Source: an uncultured Mucilaginibacter sp. (GTDB lineage: Bacteria; Bacteroidota; Bacteroidia; Sphingobacteriales; Sphingobacteriaceae). Taken from it: DNA of 41,613 nucleotides. The position numbers and the translations under genes are program-made. Below are positions 7,496 through 16,017 of this stretch, one piece after another. Within the stretch, counting starts at the first letter, position 1, and each line of letters opens with the position of its first letter. The stretch covers positions 1 to 41,613 of the forward strand of contig NZ_CAMLHX010000034.1 in NCBI RefSeq assembly GCF_946479965.1, read 5' to 3'. Under the pieces are notes generated by a model, which was given only the letters and a program-made list of their open reading frames with translations, did not search any database and was not told the DNA's origin.

Positions 7496-8233
7496 ATGAG
7501 GGTAGGCCTTTTTATCCCCTGCTACGTTAACCAGCTTTACCCCAACGCTGCAAAAGCCACGTTACAGTTGCTGCAAAAGTTAGGGGTTGATGTGGTGTAT
7601 CCAACAAAGCAAACCTGTTGCGGGCAGCCCATGGCCAATTCGGGATTTGAGCATCTTTCGCAGGATTGCAATGAACTGTTTGTAGAGAATTTTTCGGGCT
7701 TTGATTATATCGTGGCGCCATCTGCCAGTTGTGTGTTGCATATAAAGGATCACTTGCATACAGATAAAAATCCCGAAGAAGCTACGCAGATCCGCGAAAA
7801 GATCTATGAACTGGTAGAATTTATGACAGATATTTTAAAGGTGGATAAACTGCAGGCACGGTTTCCGCATAAGGTAGGCATCCATCAAAGTTGCCATGGT
7901 TTGCGGGGGCTGCACCTGGCAAAAATGAGCGAGCTGGTTGGGCCATCGTTTTCAAAACCTGAGCGGCTTTTAAATATGGTGGAGGGATTGGAGTTGATCA
8001 CCCTTGATCGCAAAGACGAATGCTGCGGATTTGGCGGTACGTTTTGTGTTGCCGAGGAAGCCGTATCGGTAAAAATGGGAAAGGACAGGGTAACAGATCA
8101 TACAAAAAACGGCGCGGAATATATTACATCGCCTGATCTTTCCTGCCTGATGCACCTGGAAGGGATATTGCACCGCGACAATAGCAACATTAAGATAATA
8201 CACATCGCAGAAATTTTAAACTCGGCCTTATGA
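7496..8233 (+). CDS. lutA: LutA-type (Fe-S)-binding lactate utilization protein
   Basis: First subunit of the LutABC iron-sulfur complex that oxidises L-lactate to pyruvate in the cytoplasm or at the membrane. The 245-residue protein has two cysteine-rich CCG domains: TCCG at 40-43 and CCGFGGTFC at 176-184, plus the conserved PxASC (near 75-79) and SCH (132-134). These match the heterodisulfide-reductase-type Fe-S cluster ligands. Its stop overlaps the start of the next gene by four bases (ATGA at 8230-8233), so LutA and LutB are translationally coupled. The family call is firm; the true substrate in this organism may be another 2-hydroxyacid such as glycolate. Confidence 0.9.
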   Translation: MRVGLFIPCYVNQLYPNAAKATLQLLQKLGVDVVYPTKQTCCGQPMANSGFEHLSQDCNELFVENFSGFDYIVAPSASCVLHIKDHLHTDKNPEEATQIREKIYELVEFMTDILKVDKLQARFPHKVGIHQSCHGLRGLHLAKMSELVGPSFSKPERLLNMVEGLELITLDRKDECCGFGGTFCVAEEAVSVKMGKDRVTDHTKNGAEYITSPDLSCLMHLEGILHRDNSNIKIIHIAEILNSAL

Positions 8234-9621
8234 GAGATACCGGAACAAAAAAACATGCTGCGCTGGCCGAAGAGTTTATTCAGGACAAAGAAAAGGCCGA
8301 TTGGCACGACGGCGCTTTATGGTGGATAAGACAAAAGCGCGACATAGCGGCAAACAACACGCCGCAATGGGAAGAACTACGCGAGGCAGCATCGGCGATT
8401 AAAAGTAATGTGATATCTAATCTGCATACGTATCTGTTGCAGTTTGAGGCTAATTTGAAAAAGAACGGCGTTAATGTGTATTGGGCCGCTAATGCTGATG
8501 AGCATAACCAGATCATCTACAATATCCTGAAAGCGAAAGAGATTACGCAGATGGTGAAAAGCAAATCTATGCTTACCGAGGAGTGCCATCTGAACGAATA
8601 TTTAGCTGAGCGCGGCATAGATGTGATCAACTCTGACCTGGGCGAATATATCCAGCAAATAGATAACGAGCCGCCAAGTCATGTTGTTCTGCCCTGCATC
8701 CATAAACGCAAGGAGGAAATAGGCGAACTGTTCCATGAGCACTTGGGAACAGAAAAAGGGTTGTCAGATCCCACGCTCCTCACCCGTGCAGCGCGCAAGC
8801 ATTTGCGCAATGTGTTTCTTACCCGCCGCGCCGCGCTAACCGGGGCCAACTTCGCCGTTGCCGAAACAGGGGAGTACGTGGTATGCACCAACGAGGGTAA
8901 TGCCGATATGGGCGCGCATCTGTCCGAAGTGCAGATCTGCTCTATGGGTTTAGAAAAGATCGTTCCTGAAAAGAAACATTTGGCTGTTTTTTTACGGCTG
9001 CTTGCCCGCAGCGCAACAGGACAGCCGATAACGATCTATTCAAGTCATTATAAAAAACCGCGCCCCGGACAGGAGATGCACCTGGTTTTGGTGGATGCGG
9101 GAAGAAGCCGTTTACTGGGTCGTGACGATTTCCGTACATCGCTGAAATGCATTAAATGCGGGGCGTGTATGAATACCTGCCCTGTATATCGGAAAGGCAG
9201 CGGTTTAAGCTACCATAACACCATAACCGGTCCGATAGGCGCTATTTTGGCTCCTAATCTTGACATGGCAAAACATGCCGATCTGCCCTTTGCATCTACA
9301 CTATGTGGATCATGCTCCAACGTATGCCCGGTTAAAATAAACATCCACGACCAACTATATAAATGGCGACAGGTGGTAGTAAAAGAGGGCTACGTGGCTA
9401 ACTCAAAAACATTAAGCATGAAAGCAATGGCTTTTACGCTATCATCGCCAACGGCATATCAAACCGCGGGCAAAGCGGGGCGATGGTTTTTAAACTATGC
9501 CCCGTTTGCTGTCAATAACCGTTTTAACCCCTGGTATAAACAACGAGATATGCCCGATGGCCCCAAGGAGTCTTTCGGCGAATGGTATGCTAACACACAA
9601 ATTAAAAAGGAAGAAAAATAA
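8230..9621 (+). CDS. lutB: LutB-type iron-sulfur lactate utilization protein
   Basis: Second subunit of the LutABC oxidation complex. It has 463 residues, near the usual ~470. The N-terminal two thirds is the LUD-type domain, with segments such as LTGANFAVAETG (203-214) and the NEGN turn (221-224). The C-terminal part has two 4Fe-4S sites: CIKCGACMNTCP (307-318) and CGSCSNVCP (359-367). It is encoded between lutA (4-base overlap) and lutC (10-base gap). It is expected to relay electrons from the hydroxyacid to the quinone pool or a soluble carrier. Confidence 0.92.
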   Translation: MRDTGTKKHAALAEEFIQDKEKADWHDGALWWIRQKRDIAANNTPQWEELREAASAIKSNVISNLHTYLLQFEANLKKNGVNVYWAANADEHNQIIYNILKAKEITQMVKSKSMLTEECHLNEYLAERGIDVINSDLGEYIQQIDNEPPSHVVLPCIHKRKEEIGELFHEHLGTEKGLSDPTLLTRAARKHLRNVFLTRRAALTGANFAVAETGEYVVCTNEGNADMGAHLSEVQICSMGLEKIVPEKKHLAVFLRLLARSATGQPITIYSSHYKKPRPGQEMHLVLVDAGRSRLLGRDDFRTSLKCIKCGACMNTCPVYRKGSGLSYHNTITGPIGAILAPNLDMAKHADLPFASTLCGSCSNVCPVKINIHDQLYKWRQVVVKEGYVANSKTLSMKAMAFTLSSPTAYQTAGKAGRWFLNYAPFAVNNRFNPWYKQRDMPDGPKESFGEWYANTQIKKEEK

Positions 9622-9631
9622 TTACTGAATA

Positions 9632-10219
9632 ATGAGCAGCAGGGAAACCATATTGCAATCTGTTTTACATAACCAACCCGAATCTGTGCCCTTGCCGGAT
9701 ATCAGCATTTTTAAGGTTGAGCTGGCGGATGTCGTCCAAAAATATATGGATGTATTCAAGTCTATTAATGGCGAGGTGTGTGAAGTAAGGGATTTGGAAG
9801 AGATAAAAGCGCTTATCCATCAAAACTTTGATACAGATAAACGCGTGTTAACCACGCTGCCGGAGCTGAATGATATAGCCGAAATGTATTCGCCTACGGC
9901 GGACCCTCACTCTTTTGAGGATGTGGAGCTGGCCATTATAAAAGCGCCCTTAGCTGTAGCAGAAAACGGCGCGGTTTGGTTGCCGGAGCAGGCAATGGGA
10001 CAGCGTATTATACCTTACATCTGTCAGCATTTCGCTGTGTTAATTGATGAGGGTGATATTGTAGCATCCATGCACGATGCTTATGCTGAAATTGGTGTGG
10101 GCGATTACGGCTTTGGCGGCTTTATTGGTGGTCCTTCAAAAACAGCGGATATTGAACAGGCTTTGGTACTGGGCGCGCACGGCCCCTTAACCATGACCGT
10201 ATTTATAGTCAGATCATAA
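9632..10219 (+). CDS. lutC: LutC-type LUD-domain lactate utilization protein
   Basis: Third subunit of the Lut system. The 195-residue protein is a single LUD domain without cysteine clusters. Visible family segments are IKAPLAVAENGAVWLPEQ (near 109-126), the glycine-rich FGGFIGGPSKTADIEQALV (near 161-179) and the terminal LGAHGPLTMTVFIV. It follows lutB by 10 bases and is followed after 13 bases by the malate synthase-like gene, so all are probably on one transcript. LutC is thought to act with LutB in substrate oxidation. Confidence 0.9.
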   Translation: MSSRETILQSVLHNQPESVPLPDISIFKVELADVVQKYMDVFKSINGEVCEVRDLEEIKALIHQNFDTDKRVLTTLPELNDIAEMYSPTADPHSFEDVELAIIKAPLAVAENGAVWLPEQAMGQRIIPYICQHFAVLIDEGDIVASMHDAYAEIGVGDYGFGGFIGGPSKTADIEQALVLGAHGPLTMTVFIVRS

Positions 10220-10232
10220 TAAATAACAACCT

Positions 10233-12116
10233 ATGGCTACTTCCATTATCATTAGAGACAACCTACAGGAAATTTATAGCGACGTATATACACCCGAAGC
10301 CCTTGCAGCGCTTAATGCACTGGCGCATTTTAATTCGGTTGTTAAGGAAGTGATGGCGGCACGTACAGAAAAGCGTGCTGAGCGCTCTGCAAATAAAGCC
10401 AGGATCACTTTTCTCGGTCCTCAGTATACCATTCCGCGTACCAACATTAAAGTGCAGGACGCCCGCGATGGCAAGTTTGAAGGCTCTGTTATCCCTGCCG
10501 ATCTGCAAAGGCAATGGATCCAGGGTACAGGTCCGGCAGCCAAACCCAATGCCCCCGTAGAAAACAGCATACGCAATGTGGCTTATGCCTTGCTTTCGGG
10601 TGCGGATGGTTGGATGTTCGATGGCGAAGATGCCTTAGGGCAAACGGATACCATGTCCTTAGATAACCAGCGTAACCTTAAACTGGCCATACGTAAAGAT
10701 CCTTTGTTTTTAAAAGTAGCCGAGCAAGTAGCTGCCGAAATGAATAAATGGGCAATGGGCTTTTTAGGTCGCGCCACTATTACGGATTGGCGCGAACAAC
10801 TTAATTTCACCACTAAAATATTCCGCGCACGCGGGCTGCATTTGGACGACCGCCATATTCGCGATAGCAGCGGCGTGGCCATGGCCGCCTCTATTGTTGA
10901 TACTGTATTGTATGTGGTAAACAATTACCAGGAATTGCAAAAGGCGGGGTCATCTATTGTGCTTTACCTCCCCAAGATTCAAAAGGCCAAGGAAGCCGCG
11001 GTGTGGAACGAAATACTTACCGCACTTGAAGAGCATTTGGGCATTGCTATTGGCAGTATCAAAGTTTATTTATTAGTTGAACAGTTGGAAGCCACCTACC
11101 AGTTAATGGAGATAAGAGCGGCATTAGGCAAACACTTTGTCGGCTATAATACCGGCAGGTGGGATTATATAAACAGCGTTGCCGATGCAATGGCCTGGGA
11201 TAAAGGCTTCATCAATCCGAATATTGAATCAATAACCATGACCTATGGTTATATGCGCAATTATGAGGACCGTGTGCGCCGGGCTGTTAACACGCCCGAC
11301 AGCAATGGCAACTTCGCGTTATGGCAGGGTGGTATGGAACCTAATATCCCGGTTGGGTCGGCAGAGGGTGTTGCAGCGAGCATGGAAAAGGCCATAGCCG
11401 GCGCCCGCCGCGAGCAAAGCGAAGGAGCGAGTGGGAAATGGGTAGCCCACTGGAAAATGGTAAATATTGTAAGGCCTGTTTGGGCAGAAGTGGGCGAAGC
11501 CAACCAAGCAGGCAGAAAGTTCCCGGAGCTTACCCATACGCACGCAGATGCCGATGGGTTGATACTGATTGAGCCTGCCCCAACCACTATCCGCGGTGCG
11601 AGAAACCTGTTAAGCGTAGCCATTCAATACGGTAATGCTTTTGGACAAGGCATGCAGGCCGCAGCTTTAAAAGCGGCTGATTTTTTTGGGAACGACGATG
11701 TGTTATACCTGATGGAAGATATGGCCACTGGCGAAATAAGATTAAGCATTTTATGGGAGTGGTTGCACAAGGGCGCGGTATTTACAGAGGATGATGCGGA
11801 GACCGGGATAAAACCCGGCGACGTATTTACCAAAGCGGTGTTTGATCGCTTAATGGAAGAGGAATATGCCAAGCTGCTCAAAGCAAGTAACAAAGATGTG
11901 TTTGATGCCTCAAAAACCACAACGCTGCCTATAGCCCGGGAGATAGCTGACATTTATGTACTAAGCGAGGTTAAATTCCCCTGGTTTGTTGATCTGTTGA
12001 ACATCAACCTTAATAACCTTGATTTGGAAGTGGCCCGCCAACGCATTAAGCTTTATATAGACACTTTTAAAAACGAGGGTAAACGCATAACAGAAAACCT
12101 GGATTTTAAGCTTTAG
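10233..12116 (+). CDS. Malate synthase A-like protein (long, divergent)
   Basis: Condenses glyoxylate with acetyl-CoA to form malate, if active. Family landmarks are MFDGEDA (128-134, metal/substrate region), LHLDDRHI (202-209), YLPKIQ (245-250), LVEQLEA with Glu283, GYNTGRWDYI (304-313) with Asp311, GKWVAHWKMV (401-410), and LMEDMATGEIRLSILWEW (493-510). The last is equivalent to the MEDAATAEIS region that holds the catalytic Asp in malate synthase A. It has 627 residues, against ~530 for classical malate synthase A, with extra sequence mainly at the N-terminus (about 1-60) and around 340-400. It starts 13 bases after lutC. Isocitrate lyase is not present nearby, so glyoxylate should come from hydroxyacid oxidation. 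The family is fairly sure; activity is inferred. Confidence 0.82.
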   Translation: MATSIIIRDNLQEIYSDVYTPEALAALNALAHFNSVVKEVMAARTEKRAERSANKARITFLGPQYTIPRTNIKVQDARDGKFEGSVIPADLQRQWIQGTGPAAKPNAPVENSIRNVAYALLSGADGWMFDGEDALGQTDTMSLDNQRNLKLAIRKDPLFLKVAEQVAAEMNKWAMGFLGRATITDWREQLNFTTKIFRARGLHLDDRHIRDSSGVAMAASIVDTVLYVVNNYQELQKAGSSIVLYLPKIQKAKEAAVWNEILTALEEHLGIAIGSIKVYLLVEQLEATYQLMEIRAALGKHFVGYNTGRWDYINSVADAMAWDKGFINPNIESITMTYGYMRNYEDRVRRAVNTPDSNGNFALWQGGMEPNIPVGSAEGVAASMEKAIAGARREQSEGASGKWVAHWKMVNIVRPVWAEVGEANQAGRKFPELTHTHADADGLILIEPAPTTIRGARNLLSVAIQYGNAFGQGMQAAALKAADFFGNDDVLYLMEDMATGEIRLSILWEWLHKGAVFTEDDAETGIKPGDVFTKAVFDRLMEEEYAKLLKASNKDVFDASKTTTLPIAREIADIYVLSEVKFPWFVDLLNINLNNLDLEVARQRIKLYIDTFKNEGKRITENLDFKL

Positions 12117-12167
12117 CAAGCAGCGAGAGCAAGGGAAAACTTAATAATAAGCATTGCTGCGGCAACC

Positions 12168-12181
12168 CCGCCGTTGGGCGG
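12168..12181 (+). terminator. Weak hairpin after the hydroxyacid operon
   Basis: CCGCC (12168-12172) pairs with GGCGG (12177-12181) around a GTTG loop, 51 bases after the malate synthase-like stop. The stem is only five pairs and no T-run follows, so termination here is a guess from position. Confidence 0.25.
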
Positions 12182-12235
12182 AACGTATTGGCTGTAGCTT
12201 ACTATTTAGCATAAGTTCTCCTATCCCTGTTTATT

Positions 12236-13891
12236 TTGAGACCCTTTGTTGCAGCTGTTTTAAATGTCCTTACCCGTAAGGAAAAGATAAAGGCATTTGT
12301 CCTTATCTCGGCAGACCTGATCATTACGCTGCTGGACATTGCTTTTTTAGCTTTGCTGCTTGTAGTGGTAGATTTTTATACCAAGGGGACAAACCACATT
12401 TTGGTGCTGCCGATCGATCCGGGAAGCGATTCACTTCTGATCATATCCACCTTCTTTTTGCTGTATTGCTTAAAAAACTGGCTGGCTTATTTGATGCTTA
12501 AGGCCCAAAATGGTTTTTTTTATAAAGTGGCTTCCCGGCTGTCTGAACAAAACATGTGGCGATATTTAAAGCAGGATCACCCTAATTTTACACATACTGA
12601 TTCGTCTACCCATATCCGCGAGATAAGTCATCAGCCTATTGAGTTCAGCACTTATATATTAGCCAATGCGCAGCAGGTAATAGCACAAAGCATGCTGATG
12701 GCCTTTACTGTCATCGCAATTGTTTTTTATCATCCCCTGCTGTTTGCCTGGCTGTTTGCGTTGTTACTGCCGCCGGTTGTGGCTTTGGCCTATTTTATTA
12801 AACGCAAGCTAAAACGGATACGAACAGAAGCCAAGACGACCCACGTAAGGGTGATACAATACCTGCAGGAAGCCCTGAACAGTTTTGTTGAAAGCAACAT
12901 TTACAACAAGAATTCTTTTTTTGCCGGCAGGTATATTCAGTTTCAGCAAAAGTTGAACAATAACATTTCGACCCAGCAAACGCTACAGGCCCTTTCATCA
13001 AGGGCGATAGAAGTGTTTGCCATTTTAGGCTTTATGATATTGATAGCCGTTAATAAATGGTCGACTGGCATGCCGGGCGTTGATTTGCTAAGTCTGGGCG
13101 TTTTTATGGCCGCATCGTACAAGATCATTCCCGGTGTAGTTAAGATATTGAACAGCCTGAGCCAGATGAAAACATATGCTTTTGTATTACCGGCACTCCA
13201 GCCGCCCGGGGAGTTGAAAGAGGGTGCTGAGATTCTTCCTCCACAACAAATCAAATCAATTCGATTGGAAGGCCTGAGTTTTAAATATTATTCGCATGCC
13301 GTATTCGATAACTTGAGCATGGAAATATTGCCGGGAGATTTTGTGGGGATCTCCGGCAGGTCGGGTCTTGGTAAAACTACGCTGATCAATTTATTGCTTG
13401 GGTTTTTACAACAGGATAAGGGCACCATTGCCATAAATGGCCAAACCACTACAGCCGCGCAAAGGCAACAGTGCTGGCCGCAAATATCCTATGTAAAACA
13501 GCAGCCGTTTTTTATAAATGATACCGTATTAAAAAACATTGTACTCACTAATAATGATTTTAATACGGGTAAACTATCGGCGGTTGTAACGGCGTGTGGT
13601 ATTGATGCGATGCTGGCACAATATCCCGAAGGGTTAGATAAGGCAATTACCGAAGATGGTAAAAATATAAGCGGCGGACAGCGGCAGCGGATAATGCTTG
13701 CCCGGGCTTTATATCACGATTTTGATCTGTTGATACTGGATGAACCATTTAGCGAGATGGATGAGATAGCCGAAAAAGAAATGCTGCAAAACCTAAACGT
13801 TTTGGCGCAACAGGGCAAAATGATCATGTTGATAACACACAATAAAGCCGGTCTGGACTATTGCAATAAGATAATTAAATTGGATGCGTGA
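12236..13891 (+). CDS. ABC exporter, fused membrane and ATPase domains
   Basis: Half-size ABC transporter of 551 residues of the lipid/glycan flippase or small-molecule exporter type, acting at the inner membrane as a homodimer. About six transmembrane segments lie in residues 20-320. The nucleotide-binding domain follows: Walker A GRSGLGKTT (374-382), Q-loop KQQPFF (422-427), signature ISGGQRQR (479-486), Walker B LLILDEP (499-505) and the switch His in LITH near 530. The start is a TTG codon: the frame opens at 12215 and no ATG occurs before the second transmembrane segment. The stop overlaps the following glycosyltransferase by eight bases, so the two are co-translated and the cargo is probably a glycosylated lipid or polysaccharide precursor. 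The cargo is inferred. Confidence 0.85.
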   Translation: MRPFVAAVLNVLTRKEKIKAFVLISADLIITLLDIAFLALLLVVVDFYTKGTNHILVLPIDPGSDSLLIISTFFLLYCLKNWLAYLMLKAQNGFFYKVASRLSEQNMWRYLKQDHPNFTHTDSSTHIREISHQPIEFSTYILANAQQVIAQSMLMAFTVIAIVFYHPLLFAWLFALLLPPVVALAYFIKRKLKRIRTEAKTTHVRVIQYLQEALNSFVESNIYNKNSFFAGRYIQFQQKLNNNISTQQTLQALSSRAIEVFAILGFMILIAVNKWSTGMPGVDLLSLGVFMAASYKIIPGVVKILNSLSQMKTYAFVLPALQPPGELKEGAEILPPQQIKSIRLEGLSFKYYSHAVFDNLSMEILPGDFVGISGRSGLGKTTLINLLLGFLQQDKGTIAINGQTTTAAQRQQCWPQISYVKQQPFFINDTVLKNIVLTNNDFNTGKLSAVVTACGIDAMLAQYPEGLDKAITEDGKNISGGQRQRIMLARALYHDFDLLILDEPFSEMDEIAEKEMLQNLNVLAQQGKMIMLITHNKAGLDYCNKIIKLDA

Positions 13892-14939
13892 TCAGGGTAA
13901 GACATTTGTGATACTTACGCCGGGTTTCCCTGCTGATGAAACCGACAGCACCTGCGTGCCGCCAAGGCAGATATTTGTTAAGGCCTTAAAGCAGCAGCAC
14001 CCGGAGCTAAACATTATAGTGTTAACGCTTCAATATCCGTTTTTCTCCAAAACTTACGAGTGGCATGGGGTGCAGGTTATTTCGTTTGGCGGAACTAATA
14101 AGGGACGCATTTATGGTTTGCTCACTTATTTCAGAGTTTGGTTTACCCTGCATAAACTAAACAGGGAATATAATATAATTGGCTCCTTAAGTTTTTGGCT
14201 GGGTAAATGTTCTGTTATTGGTCATCGGTTCGCTAAAAAAAATGGGTTTAAACATTATTCCTGGATACTTGGGCAGGATGCCAAACCGGGCAATAAAAAT
14301 GTGCGCAGAATAAAGCCCGATGGTGCATCATTGATCGCTTTGTCCGATTTTATACGGCGCGAGTTTGCAAAGAACTATGGTATAGTGCCGCAAAATGTTA
14401 TTCCGGTGGGAATTGATACTGCCTTGTTTAAACCGATAGTTGTAGATAGGGACATAGACATTTTAGGGGCTGGCTCGTTGATCCCACTAAAGCAATACGA
14501 TGTTTTTTTAGAAATGATAGCCCTGCTAAAACGCGATTTCCCAAACATCCGGGCGGCTATCTGTGGCGATGGCTCGCAAATGGAATATCTGAAGCAATTG
14601 GTGGCAGCGTTAGGGTTAACAGATAACGTAACTTTAACCGGTCGCTTATCTAACCAGGAAGTGCTGGCCTATATGCAGCGCGCAAAGATATTTCTGCACA
14701 CCTCTAATTATGAAGGATTTGGAACAGTCTGCTTAGAGGCGCTGTATACCGGGGCCAAGGTGGTAAGTTTTGTAAAGCCGATGGATTGCGCCATTAAGAA
14801 CTGGCATACAGCAGCCAATAAAGAAGCGATGCTCCAATTGCTGAAAGAACTGATGCAGGATGTCAATATTACCCATGAGCCGGTGTTGCCCTATCCGGCA
14901 ACAGATATTGCCGAAATGGTCTTTAAATTGTACTACTGA
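13884..14939 (+). CDS. GT4-family glycosyltransferase
   Basis: Transfers a sugar from a nucleotide donor, probably at the cytoplasmic face of the inner membrane. It has 351 residues with a GT-B fold. The N-terminal acceptor half opens FVILTPGFPADE. The donor-binding half includes ILGAGSLIPLKQYD, AAICGDGSQMEYL and the GT4 signature NYEGFGTVCLEAL (near 273-285), the E-x7-E-type motif. It overlaps the ABC exporter by eight bases and converges with the next gene, overlapping its 3' end by 17 bases. The sugar and linkage cannot be told. Confidence 0.85.
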   Translation: MRDQGKTFVILTPGFPADETDSTCVPPRQIFVKALKQQHPELNIIVLTLQYPFFSKTYEWHGVQVISFGGTNKGRIYGLLTYFRVWFTLHKLNREYNIIGSLSFWLGKCSVIGHRFAKKNGFKHYSWILGQDAKPGNKNVRRIKPDGASLIALSDFIRREFAKNYGIVPQNVIPVGIDTALFKPIVVDRDIDILGAGSLIPLKQYDVFLEMIALLKRDFPNIRAAICGDGSQMEYLKQLVAALGLTDNVTLTGRLSNQEVLAYMQRAKIFLHTSNYEGFGTVCLEALYTGAKVVSFVKPMDCAIKNWHTAANKEAMLQLLKELMQDVNITHEPVLPYPATDIAEMVFKLYY

Positions 14940-16017
14940 TCTCCGCTATTTTATCCGCTATAGCCTCAAATGATAAACGTGATCTGAAATGATTCAAAGT
15001 CGCTTTTTTCAATTTTTGCATATCGACTTGTTGGGTATGAAGTAACGCTGATAGCAACGCTGTTTCGTTACCCGGCTCAAATAAAAAGCCGCAGCCGCCA
15101 TTATCGGTCATCATTCTGAAAGAGAATATATCAGTAACAATGGGCACACAACCGCATGACATCGCTTCGCAAACCGTTGTGCTGCTGCCTTCATAATACG
15201 ATGCCGATATAATAGCATCGGCGCTGTTATACCAATAAAGGAGCTCGTCGTGCGGCACCTTTCCAATCAGTACAATACTTGATGCCTGCGGGTGATCTTT
15301 TAACAATGCGTTTATCTGCGGCAGTAGTCCGTCAGTTTGATAGATCATATACAGCCTTGCATCCGGTGCAATAACAGCAAACCTCAAAAAGGCTTTTATA
15401 ATGGTTAATGGATCCTTTAACGGGATAAGCCTGCCAACGTATAAAAACATTTGTTTGGCAGGGCGTGCGTTGAACCTTGAACGTGCTCTGTCTATTTTAT
15501 AAAAAACTGATGATACTTCCATCACCTCATGTATCTTTTGTGGTGAGGCCAGGTTGCCCCTTTTTATCCAGTCAAGCCCCATATCCCGCGAGGAAAATAA
15601 ATAAGCATCAACAAAGGGATCTGCCCAGCGCTGCAAATGCCTTTTTATCCCGATAAACGGGCGCTCGGCATGGTGCTGCACAATAATCTTTACGTGTTTG
15701 CCTAAGTACAACCGCAGTTGCATCACCTGCAATGGGAAGTGGAGGCCATGTATCAGTACAACATCAGGGTTTAATTGCTTTATAGTGCGGTGCAACCCAA
15801 ATGGAAACTTTAATCCCCACTTAGAGAAACGTATGAACTTATAGTCTACGCCGCTACTCAAAACATCGCCCTCGTAGTTTATTTGTTCAATGCTTGTTAC
15901 CCGGTGGTTTTTTGCCAATGCGGATAGTACCCCCGCATATATATTAATGCGTTTTAGCCATGCAGCAGGACTATCAAATTTGTCTGTTTTAACATAACTG
16001 GCAAATACAATTTTCAT
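14923..16017 (-). CDS. GT4-family glycosyltransferase
   Basis: A 364-residue GT-B glycosyltransferase. N-terminal features include VVLIHGLHFP and IIVQHHAERPF. The C-terminal donor domain shows LYVGRLIPLKDPLTIIKAF, IVLIGKVPHDEL and YYEGSSTTVCEAMSCGCVPIV with the GT4 Glu pair. It is the last gene of a three-gene minus-strand set (methyltransferase, amidohydrolase, glycosyltransferase). Its ATG overlaps the amidohydrolase stop by four bases (ATGA), so they are translationally coupled. Coupling of a sugar transferase to an amidohydrolase suggests both act on the same intermediate, perhaps deacylating then glycosylating it; that order is inference. Confidence 0.85.
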   Translation of the reverse strand: MKIVFASYVKTDKFDSPAAWLKRINIYAGVLSALAKNHRVTSIEQINYEGDVLSSGVDYKFIRFSKWGLKFPFGLHRTIKQLNPDVVLIHGLHFPLQVMQLRLYLGKHVKIIVQHHAERPFIGIKRHLQRWADPFVDAYLFSSRDMGLDWIKRGNLASPQKIHEVMEVSSVFYKIDRARSRFNARPAKQMFLYVGRLIPLKDPLTIIKAFLRFAVIAPDARLYMIYQTDGLLPQINALLKDHPQASSIVLIGKVPHDELLYWYNSADAIISASYYEGSSTTVCEAMSCGCVPIVTDIFSFRMMTDNGGCGFLFEPGNETALLSALLHTQQVDMQKLKKATLNHFRSRLSFEAIADKIAEISSTI

